Assembly (NCBI RefSeq): GCF_000819805.1
Contig: NZ_CDCE01000029.1
Coordinates: 64,833 to 128,832 of the forward strand
Reading direction: 5' to 3'
Length of the DNA: 64,000 bases
DNA from: Aeromonas diversa CDC 2478-85
Lineage (GTDB): Bacteria > Pseudomonadota > Gammaproteobacteria > Enterobacterales > Aeromonadaceae
Part shown: positions 57,583 through 64,000 of the stretch, piece after piece
Numbering within the stretch: position 1 is the stretch's first letter
How the letters are laid out: the number at the start of each line of letters is the position of its first letter
The notes under the pieces: generated by a model
What the model saw: only the letters and a program-made list of their open reading frames with translations
Databases searched by the model: none
What the model was told of the DNA's origin: nothing
Made by a program: the position numbers and the translations under genes

Positions 57583-59853
57583 TCATGGGTGCCCAGATGC
57601 CTGCTTCCTGGTCAGCATATGCCACTCAATCCACTGTTTTTCATGTGAAGAATTCACTTTAACCAGTCCTTTGTCAATTGCCATCAGACAGCGTTCCCAG
57701 ACATCCCCATGGAAGAAGGCGGCTTGCTGGCAATCGACGGCGGCCAGCTCGACCCAGGCCGCCCAGTCATCGTATCGGCTGGCCGAAACGGCGCCAGCCA
57801 GAGCCAGGTAGCAGAGGTCAAACAGACGGCGGTGATCGAAGGCGCCGGCGGCCTTGGGCAGGAAGGGATAACTGATGATGCCAAGGGCAATACGGCGATC
57901 GAGGTCCAAGTCGCTTGGGAAGGCGTCCAGCCAGGCGATGAGCTCACCGGCCAGGTGGGGGAGGTCAGTCACATGACGCTGGGGAATGACATAGAGCAGG
58001 TGTCCCTCGCGCAGGTCATAGATGCGACCATCCTGGGGCTTGCCCTCCTCCAGATAGCGTCCAAATGCCTGTTCCAGCTCGCAGGCCACCTGATGCCCGA
58101 ATCGTTCGCGGCAATCGACCAGGAAGGGGACCTTGAACAGCAGGTAGTGAAGCTTGTCATCAAACGCCTTCTCCCCCTGCTCGGCCAGATACCAGAGATC
58201 CGAGCTCTGCTGGCGTTTGGCCATCTCCTCGGGGGTGCGTTGCAGCAGGCGAAGCCAGTTGGGTAGCCCGGTTCGCGCCTCTCTTTGCAATGCCCGGCCC
58301 AGCGCCTTGTTCTGTTGGCGCAGGTTCTGCAGCTTGAGCCAGAGAGTGAAAAACAGCCAGATGAAGAGCGCCAGCGAGAGGCCGGTCAGGATAGAGGTCC
58401 ACTGGTAGCGCTGGCGAGAGCGCTGCTCTTCCTTGAGGGTCTTGTCGAGCTGGCTGATCTGCTGCTCCCGCTCGACGCGTTGGTAGTGCTCCTCCAGGCC
58501 ATCCTGATAGAGCTCGGTCTGCTGCTGGCGCACCTGCTCGCTGCTCTGGTGGAACAACTTGTAACTGGCCAGTGCCTGTTGGTAGAAGCCTTTCTGTTCG
58601 TAGGCGCCGGCCAAGAGATGATAGAGGGCGATCTGCCGCTGCTTGTCGGCGAGTTGGTTGGCCAGGGTCAGGGCATTTTCGAGCTGCAAGATGGCGATGC
58701 CCGACTCCCGCTGGCGCAAGTGCAACTCCCCGAGCAGCTGCAAGGTATCGACCAGGGCTGCCTTATTGCCACCCAACTCGTAGGCCTGGCGGGCGGCGTT
58801 GAGGTAGTTGCGAGCCAGCACCAGATTGCCGGCCTGCAGATAGGTCTTGCCAATTTCAAACGTCAACCCGGCGCCCTGCTCCTGAGGCGTCCTGTCGTCT
58901 TGCAGATCCAGGGCGTTGAAGAAGTAGACCAGCGCCATGTTGAGATCGCCCAGCTCCCGGTTGAGCTGAGCCAGGGCGATCAGGGCCTGCTGGAGGGGGC
59001 GGGGGTCCCCCAGGCTCTGATAGTGATCGGCCGAGGCACTGGCAAACTCGAGCGCCTTCTTGAGGTTACCCTCGTCGCGATAGAGGGCGGCAATCTGGGC
59101 GGTCAGCATGCCGAGGAAGAAGTGCTGCTCCATGCCCTCGACGCGCTTGAGGGCCCCCAGATACTGGCCCAGGGCCATCTCGGGTTGGCGTATGGCCAGA
59201 TAGAAGTCACCCTGTACCGCACCATACCAGGCCAGCTGCACCGGATCGGCGCTCTTCTCGGCCGCCTTCTTGCTGCGTGCGAGCAGCTCTTTGGCCTGCT
59301 CACGCTGGTGATGGGCGATAGCGAGGGAGGCTTCCAGCAGGTGAACATAGACCTGCAGCGGGTGGACGCGCAGAACAGGCTCGGCGAGCAGGCGATCGAG
59401 CTCTCCCAACAGGGGGCTGATCTCGTGGCGACGGGCCTCATCCCGTGCCAAGAGGCGGGCATGAAGGTAAAGCGTACTGGCACGCTGCCCGGTAAAGCCC
59501 TCTTTCTGTGCGACGTCATGAGCCTGAGTCAAGGTGGCCAAGGCAGTGACAAGATCATTGGCCTGGGCCAGGCAGATGCCTTTGAGCATCAGGGCGGCAT
59601 TGACCTGTTCCTGGGTGCGGTAATTGAGCAGGGGCTCTCGATAGGAGTTGGCCTGACTGCTGCTAAGAACCTGGGTTGGATTGTCGCCGATACGCTGCAA
59701 GAAGGCGTCGGTGAGTCGCACGCACTCGCGGGGCTGGCTGAAGGCTTGGGCCTGCGCCGAGATAAGCTCACTGGGCAGGGATGTCTTGGCCAGCTCCAGT
59801 TCCGGAGTGGACAGGGAAGACATCATCATGGCCAGAAAGAGCAGTTGGTTCAT
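57583..59853 (-). CDS. TPR sensor with one membrane helix and a degenerate GGDEF domain
   Basis: 756 residues. A short signal-like N-terminus precedes TPR-type helical repeats (about 85-455), a coiled coil, one membrane helix (485-508) and a cytoplasmic domain of about 230 residues. That domain begins RTGLPNWLRLL, like the LTGLPNRR start of GGDEF domains, but the GGDEF position reads REGHLLYVIP, so it cannot be a cyclase. It probably senses a periplasmic signal and relays it, perhaps to the active cyclase encoded next. The degenerate GGDEF call is mine. Confidence 0.72.
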   Translation of the reverse strand: MNQLLFLAMMMSSLSTPELELAKTSLPSELISAQAQAFSQPRECVRLTDAFLQRIGDNPTQVLSSSQANSYREPLLNYRTQEQVNAALMLKGICLAQANDLVTALATLTQAHDVAQKEGFTGQRASTLYLHARLLARDEARRHEISPLLGELDRLLAEPVLRVHPLQVYVHLLEASLAIAHHQREQAKELLARSKKAAEKSADPVQLAWYGAVQGDFYLAIRQPEMALGQYLGALKRVEGMEQHFFLGMLTAQIAALYRDEGNLKKALEFASASADHYQSLGDPRPLQQALIALAQLNRELGDLNMALVYFFNALDLQDDRTPQEQGAGLTFEIGKTYLQAGNLVLARNYLNAARQAYELGGNKAALVDTLQLLGELHLRQRESGIAILQLENALTLANQLADKQRQIALYHLLAGAYEQKGFYQQALASYKLFHQSSEQVRQQQTELYQDGLEEHYQRVEREQQISQLDKTLKEEQRSRQRYQWTSILTGLSLALFIWLFFTLWLKLQNLRQQNKALGRALQREARTGLPNWLRLLQRTPEEMAKRQQSSDLWYLAEQGEKAFDDKLHYLLFKVPFLVDCRERFGHQVACELEQAFGRYLEEGKPQDGRIYDLREGHLLYVIPQRHVTDLPHLAGELIAWLDAFPSDLDLDRRIALGIISYPFLPKAAGAFDHRRLFDLCYLALAGAVSASRYDDWAAWVELAAVDCQQAAFFHGDVWERCLMAIDKGLVKVNSSHEKQWIEWHMLTRKQASGHP

Positions 59854-59865
59854 TATCAGTCACAG

Positions 59866-59909
59866 CGCGCAAGGGGTCACGGCATGTTAGCCAAGGGGCC
59901 CCTTGCGCG
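59866..59909. promoter_or_regulatory. Long inverted repeat before the TPR gene
   Basis: CGCGCAAGGGG (59866-59876) and CCCCTTGCGCG (59899-59909) form a perfect 11-bp stem 12 bases before the TPR gene start. AAGGGGCCCCTT inside is itself a palindrome. There is no T run. Confidence 0.5.
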
Positions 59910-59926
59910 TCCAGCGCTGGAAAAGA

Positions 59927-60775
59927 TTACTGGCGAATCAGTCGGATATTCGCGGGGGAGTGCTCAAAATCGCTGCGATATGGATTGATGTCCAGGCCAC
60001 CGCGACGGGTATAGCGAGCATAGACGGTGAGCCGCTGGCAGCCGCACAGGCTCTTCAGATCGGTAAAGATCCGCTCGACGCACTGTTCATGGAACTCGTT
60101 ATGCTGGCGAAACGAGATGAGGTAGCGCAGCAGTTTCTCGCGGTCGATGCGTGGCCCCCGGTAATGGATCACCACAGAGCCCCAGTCCGGCTGGGAGGTC
60201 ACCAGGCAGTTGGACTTCAGCAGGTGGCTGTGCAGGGTCTCTTCCACCTCGTCGCCATCGGCGGCCCCCTCGAGCCAGCGGGTATCGAAGTGATAGTCGT
60301 TCACTTCGATATCGAGATCGTCGATGCACTCACCGGGCAGGGTGGCGATGGTGGCGGGGGCCTCATCGAGGCGCCACAGGGTCACGCTCACCGGCGCCCC
60401 GGCGCAGGCGCCGAGATCCTGCTCGAGCAGGGCCTGCACGGCGGCCAGACTCTCGCAGCGGGTCTGGTTGAAGGAGTTGAGATAGAGTTTGAATGATTTG
60501 GATTCGATCAGGTTCGCGCTGGTGGCGGGGATACGCGCCTCCCCGAGAGCGACTACGGGTTTACCCTTGCCATCGAGCCAGGAGAGCTCATAGAGGGTCC
60601 AGATGTCCTCACCCTGAAACGGCAGGGGATCGCTCAAGGCCAGATCGTCGCGATTGAGGCTGCGTGGGACGGGTTGCAGCAGACTCGGGGTGTAGCTGCT
60701 GATGTAGTCGGATTTCTGGCCGAGGGAGAGGCCAGCCAGCGCCTTGGCGCCAGCGTAACGGTCTTGGTTGGTCAT
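59927..60775 (-). CDS. queF: NADPH-dependent 7-cyano-7-deazaguanine reductase
   Basis: 282 residues, the long bimodular type (same length as E. coli QueF). It reduces preQ0 to preQ1 for queuosine. The catalytic Cys is in [15 protein letters not shown], with [15 protein letters not shown] as the QueF motif. The start at 60775 is divergent from syd (54 bp), a pairing also seen in E. coli. Confidence 0.97.
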   Translation of the reverse strand: MTNQDRYAGAKALAGLSLGQKSDYISSYTPSLLQPVPRSLNRDDLALSDPLPFQGEDIWTLYELSWLDGKGKPVVALGEARIPATSANLIESKSFKLYLNSFNQTRCESLAAVQALLEQDLGACAGAPVSVTLWRLDEAPATIATLPGECIDDLDIEVNDYHFDTRWLEGAADGDEVEETLHSHLLKSNCLVTSQPDWGSVVIHYRGPRIDREKLLRYLISFRQHNEFHEQCVERIFTDLKSLCGCQRLTVYARYTRRGGLDINPYRSDFEHSPANIRLIRQ

Positions 60776-60829
60776 GGTGTGGTTGTCGCATAAAATGACA
60801 GGCTTTGGCGGCAATTGTGGTGAATTTGC

Positions 60830-61369
60830 ATGACGGATCAAGTGTTGTGTGCGCTGGCGGCGCTGTTTGTTCGCTGGCAGCAGGAGGGTGAGAGCCGGGG
60901 CAGCCTGCCCCTGTGCGAGTTTGAAGCCGGTTGGCGATCCCCCTGCGAGCTCGGTGACCCCCATGGCGGACAGGTCGCCTGGCGCCCCACCGAGCGCAGC
61001 AAACCGGAGGACTTCACTCCCCTAGAGCAGGCCCTCGAGCTCACCCTGCACCCCTCCATCCAAGCCTTCTATGGTCACTGGTTCAGCCGTCCGCTCACCC
61101 TCTGGTTCAAGGGGCTGCGCCTTTGCCTCATTCAGCCCTGGAATCAGCAGGATCTCGACCTCCTCAAGGAGAACCTGATCGGCCACCTGCTGATGCAGCG
61201 CAAGCTGGGGCGCACGCCGACCCTGTTTTTGGCCAGCTGCCGCGACGAGATGGGCATCATCAGTCTCGACAACGACAGCGGTGAGGTGCTATTCGAGCGT
61301 CTCGACAGCAACCGGCGCACCGTCATCAGCCCGGATCTGGCGAGCTTCCTGGGGCGCCTGATCCCCTGA
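60830..61369 (+). CDS. syd: SecY-interacting protein Syd
   Basis: 179 residues of the Syd family, a cytoplasmic protein that binds SecY. It contains the family-like [19 protein letters not shown] segment. It is divergent from queF and convergent with the DUF2310 gene, 11 bp away. Confidence 0.95.
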   Translation: MTDQVLCALAALFVRWQQEGESRGSLPLCEFEAGWRSPCELGDPHGGQVAWRPTERSKPEDFTPLEQALELTLHPSIQAFYGHWFSRPLTLWFKGLRLCLIQPWNQQDLDLLKENLIGHLLMQRKLGRTPTLFLASCRDEMGIISLDNDSGEVLFERLDSNRRTVISPDLASFLGRLIP

Positions 61370-61380
61370 GCTGTTAAGGT

Positions 61381-62151
61381 TTAATCCTTGAAATCCCAGG
61401 AGATGTTGGAGACCAGGCGGCAGGTGTCGCACTTGAAGTCGAAGATCTCGTGCAATGGTTCGGCCAGGCGCCACGGCCCGCCGCACTGGGGACAGGGGCG
61501 GGTGAGCTCCTCGTCCCGGTTGCCGCCGACCCGGTAGAGGTAGTAGTAGGTCGGCGTCTTGGTCAGGAATTCGATGCGTTTGCACAGATCCCAGCCGCGG
61601 CGATGCAGCCGGCTGCCCACCTCGCCAATCTCGTGCAAGGCCGCATGCTCGGCGATAGAGCCGTTCATCTGCAGCTGATCGCACGCTTCCCAATCCTCCT
61701 GCCACTTGATCACCTGCTTGTGATCCCCGTTGGCTATCGGCGGGATGCGGTAGAGCGGGATCGGGGCGAAATGCTCGCCGCAGCGCAGGGGCGAGCAGGT
61801 GTGCAGGAAGCTGGTGTAGAGCACCTGCCAGCTTGGGCGCTCGCACGGGTCCGTGCTGTCGGAGAAGAGGTCCGGGCCATCCAGCGTCACTTTCGGGGCG
61901 AGCAGACCGGCGTCGCTGAGGCGCCGCTCGGCCAGCTGAACCTGCTCACTGTGATGGCGCGGATGCAGGCTCTCCGGCTCGGGGCAGACCACCCGGCTCT
62001 TGAACCACCCCTCCTGTACGCTGGTGGGCAGCTCGCGCCCGATGATCTGGCCGTTGTAGCGCAGGGCATCGAGGTAGCCGAGGATGGCCTGCTCGGCGCG
62101 GGAGAGGGTGGTGTCTTCGAAGCACTCGAAGATGAGGTCGACAAGGTACAT
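61381..62151 (-). CDS. DUF2310 zinc-ribbon protein
   Basis: 256 residues. A C-terminal zinc ribbon is formed by CPQCGG and CDTCR (about 222-247); the N-terminal part is the DUF2310 fold, of unknown function. The ribosome site is weak (TTGGA). It is last in a leftward run that starts beyond the right edge. Confidence 0.87.
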   Translation of the reverse strand: MYLVDLIFECFEDTTLSRAEQAILGYLDALRYNGQIIGRELPTSVQEGWFKSRVVCPEPESLHPRHHSEQVQLAERRLSDAGLLAPKVTLDGPDLFSDSTDPCERPSWQVLYTSFLHTCSPLRCGEHFAPIPLYRIPPIANGDHKQVIKWQEDWEACDQLQMNGSIAEHAALHEIGEVGSRLHRRGWDLCKRIEFLTKTPTYYYLYRVGGNRDEELTRPCPQCGGPWRLAEPLHEIFDFKCDTCRLVSNISWDFKD

Positions 62152-62180
62152 GAAGGGTCCAACGGGCGGGATGGCCGCCT

Positions 62181-62447
62181 CTAGCGTGATTGCAGCAGGG
62201 TGATCAGGGTGTCGAGTTTGGCCTCGATGCGATCGAGGCGCGCCTCCAGGCTCTCGGCGGGACGCTGGGCGGGCTCGGGGGGCGGCAGGGCGGCGGTTTG
62301 CCCCTGCTTCCAGCTGGCCAGCACCGACATCAGTTCGGCCATGGGGACCGGCTCGCCGAGGCGAGCCTTGACCATGGCGGTGGTCGGGGTGGTGCCCCGC
62401 TCGGCCAATTCGTTGGCGATACGCAAGATAGCGTCGCGGTGAGACAT
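62181..62447 (-). CDS. Small KfrA-N-like DNA-binding protein
   Basis: 88 residues. The first 50 (SHRDAILRIANELAERG, then TTAMVKARLGEPVP and LASWKQG) resemble the KfrA N-terminal helix-turn-helix; the end is a short coiled coil (LEARLDRIEAKLDTLITLL). GGAGA before the ATG at 62447 decides the start over the ATG at 62459. Role unknown. Confidence 0.75.
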   Translation of the reverse strand: MSHRDAILRIANELAERGTTPTTAMVKARLGEPVPMAELMSVLASWKQGQTAALPPPEPAQRPAESLEARLDRIEAKLDTLITLLQSR

Positions 62448-62466
62448 CGATTTCTCCATGGCAGGG

Positions 62467-62697
62467 TTAGCGGCGCAGCATTCGATCCAGCTCGTCGATG
62501 CAGCTCGACCAGTCCGAGTCGTTATAGAGGGCGTCGCGCAAAAAATCGGCCTGCGCCCGGCTCCAGAAGGGGGCCTCGGGCAACAGCGTGTGTTGGTCGA
62601 GGGTGTGGCTATTGATAAAACGGCGGATGCTGAGCTCGTCGGCCGGCAGCCCTAACTGCGCGAACAGGTTGCTCAGGGTATGGTACGGGCTCTCCAT
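62467..62697 (-). CDS. DUF2789 protein from an internal start
   Basis: 76 residues, the normal DUF2789 length, from an ATG at 62697 within the fused frame. GGAGG lies eight bases upstream, and a TATACT -10-like box is about 35 bp before the ATG (near 62732). Both signals suggest that this is made as a free protein, with or without the fused form. Confidence 0.55.
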   Translation of the reverse strand: MESPYHTLSNLFAQLGLPADELSIRRFINSHTLDQHTLLPEAPFWSRAQADFLRDALYNDSDWSSCIDELDRMLRR

Positions 62698-63063
62698 GGA
62701 TCTCGCCTCCAGCTTGACTGGATCTGAGTATAGTTCTGCCTCCATGACCCTCCCCGAGCGGTCGTTGCCGCTCATGCGAAAAGGCGGGAGATCGATCCCC
62801 TCGATCTGGTTGCCACGCAGGCGCAGCAGGCCCGTGTAGTGGCTCTCTCCGTCGCTTGAGAACTCGAACTGGTAGCAGTTGACCAGGCCGAAGGGGGCGC
62901 GCCGCCAGCGGCGATGGCTCAGGGCGACCGAGAGCAGCTGCAGGCCGTTGGACTTGCAATAGCGGCGCAGCGCCATGGCGGCGAGCTCGCTCTTTTGTCG
63001 CTCGCGCCAGAACAGGGCTGCCCCGAGCAGGAGCAGCAGGATCAGCCAGAGTTCGAGGCTCAT
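62467..63063 (-). CDS. DUF3301-DUF2789 fused reading frame
   Basis: 198 residues. The first 97 are DUF3301: one N-terminal membrane helix (about 5-18) and a small domain ending DLPPFRM. Residues 98-122 are a low-complexity linker, and 123-198 are a complete DUF2789 domain (MESPYHTLSNLFAQLGL onward). Many bacteria carry these as separate genes as far as I recall. An internal start with its own ribosome site exists (separate entry). The start overlaps the stop of the DUF3549 gene (ATGA). Function unknown for both parts. Confidence 0.72.
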   Translation of the reverse strand: MSLELWLILLLLLGAALFWRERQKSELAAMALRRYCKSNGLQLLSVALSHRRWRRAPFGLVNCYQFEFSSDGESHYTGLLRLRGNQIEGIDLPPFRMSGNDRSGRVMEAELYSDPVKLEARSMESPYHTLSNLFAQLGLPADELSIRRFINSHTLDQHTLLPEAPFWSRAQADFLRDALYNDSDWSSCIDELDRMLRR

Positions 63064-64000
63064 TGCTCGCGCGCCGCTTTAAACAGCTCGCCGATGGCCT
63101 GGCCCAGGACCTCGCTGCGGTTGGGATCGCGCAGTTTGCCCAGCAGCAGCGCACGCAGGGCGGGCAGGGTGACCAGCTCGGCAAAGAGTTGGCCAAAGAG
63201 GCGCGTATCGAGCGCGGCCAGCGCCTCGAGGAAGGCGCCAAGCAGGGCCTCGTCCTCCAGATCGCCGGGCAGGCGTCCGGCGACAGCCAGCAGCAGGGCC
63301 GGGCTCGGATGGGTGGCGAGCAGGGTCAGCAGCTTGGCCCGGCGCAGGGCCTGGGGCGGGCAGGAGGCCTGAGCACGGCACAGGTGGGCCAGGGTCTCGT
63401 CGCTTGGCTCGGCGCGCTCCTGCTCCTGATTGATGCGCTCTATCAGGGCCCCTTGCAAGGCGGGCGGAAGAGCGACCGACTCCAGCGCCTGGCACAGGGC
63501 GTGCAGCACGGGCTCGGGCAGGCGCGGCAGGCTCTTGCACACCAGCGGCAGTATGTCCGGATCGCTCACCCGCTCGGCCAGGTCGGCAAACCCTTGCAGA
63601 CCGAGTTGCTGCCAGCTATCGCCCTGAGGGTCGGCGAGATAGCCGCACAGGGGGGCGAGGTAGGCCGAAGAGGGTTGGGCCAGCTGGCGTGACAGGCGGG
63701 CGTGCAGGGCCGCCATCTTGGCTTCGGCCGGGCGGAAGGTCCAGGGGTTGTTGGCCAGCTTTTCGGCCTTGGCCTCGTCGAGCTCACCGGTGAGCTGATA
63801 GCCCAGGGTCTCGACCACCAGATCCATGAATTGCTTGGGGCCGGCGCCCATCAGCAGGCCCTGCTCGTCGAGCGGGAAGGTGAGGAACCACAGGTAGTGC
63901 TTGCCCCCTTCTTGATAGAAATGCACCGCCAGCCAGGCCTTCTGTTGCAGGGGCCAGGGGTAGGGCTCTTCCTGGCGCTCGATGCGCTCGAAATGGGCAC
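63060..64000 (-). CDS. DUF3549 protein (partial)
   Basis: The frame is open to the right edge, so the N-terminus is missing; 313 residues are visible. Leucine-rich helical repeats fill most of it. The family (DUF3549) is of unknown function and restricted, as far as I know, to gammaproteobacteria. It overlaps the next gene by four bases and is first in the leftward run with DUF3301, DUF2789, the KfrA-like gene and DUF2310. Confidence 0.82.
   Translation of the reverse strand, partial: AHFERIERQEEPYPWPLQQKAWLAVHFYQEGGKHYLWFLTFPLDEQGLLMGAGPKQFMDLVVETLGYQLTGELDEAKAEKLANNPWTFRPAEAKMAALHARLSRQLAQPSSAYLAPLCGYLADPQGDSWQQLGLQGFADLAERVSDPDILPLVCKSLPRLPEPVLHALCQALESVALPPALQGALIERINQEQERAEPSDETLAHLCRAQASCPPQALRRAKLLTLLATHPSPALLLAVAGRLPGDLEDEALLGAFLEALAALDTRLFGQLFAELVTLPALRALLLGKLRDPNRSEVLGQAIGELFKAAREQ

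Noticed and set aside
1-64000. Mobile element, prophage, CRISPR or defence island
   Set aside because: No transposase, integrase, long terminal repeat, spacer array or known defence gene was seen, and composition is uniform outside a few leaders.

Overview
The window reads as a core-chromosome segment of a high-GC gammaproteobacterium, most likely Aeromonas. The evidence is the combination of a TorRTS system, an Na+-NQR operon with apbE and nqrM, a RibBX-type DHBP synthase, a TyrZ-type tyrosyl-tRNA synthetase, a GlyGly-CTERM protease, Syd and QueF, all with uniform codon use. This genus call comes from gene content and recall, not from a search. I see no rRNA, tRNA, CRISPR array, prophage, insertion sequence or integron.

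Layout. 1-5.1 kb: torC start (cut by the left edge), torR, torT and torS, a trimethylamine-N-oxide sensing cluster; then a GNAT acetyltransferase. 5.8-14.5 kb: glyA, nrdR-ribD-ribE-ribBX, a GlyGly-CTERM trypsin-like protease on the other strand, then ribH-nusB-thiL-pgpA. 14.5-20.3 kb: an AT-rich leader with an ArgR-like box, then a four-gene peptide-type ABC importer. 20.4-26.0 kb: a DUF2057 protein, a HIT protein, a CheX-like DUF3334 protein, the mepM-anmK cell-wall pair, and tyrS. 26.0-31.7 kb: budR divergent from budAB (acetoin route), then panE-yajL divergent from yajQ. 31.8-37.6 kb: a Tsx/OmpK-type porin, yajG-ppiA-ampG, rlmG, an AlkB-like dioxygenase and bolA. 37.9-45.0 kb: nqrABCDEF-apbE-nqrM. 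45.1-52.4 kb: a small exported protein, dinB with LexA-like sites, a chemoreceptor, gcvA-hydrolase-ygdD-rlmM and an exported protein of unknown function. 52.5-64.0 kb: an NAD-type isocitrate dehydrogenase, xni, ppnN, a diguanylate cyclase downstream of a TPR/degenerate-GGDEF membrane protein, queF, syd, and a run of poorly characterised genes (DUF2310, KfrA-N-like, DUF3301+DUF2789, DUF3549).

Functional themes are anaerobic respiration and fermentation (tor, bud), flavin supply and use (rib genes, apbE and the flavin-rich Na+-NQR), murein turnover and recycling (mepM, anmK, ampG) and signalling (MCP, GGDEF, CheX-like). Nothing amounts to a clearly new multi-gene system. The best leads are the in-frame DUF3301-DUF2789 fusion with an internal start, the TPR/degenerate-GGDEF plus active cyclase pair, the CheX-like DUF3334 protein under a promoter dyad, the ArgR-like box before a peptide transporter, and structured leaders at thiL and nqrA.
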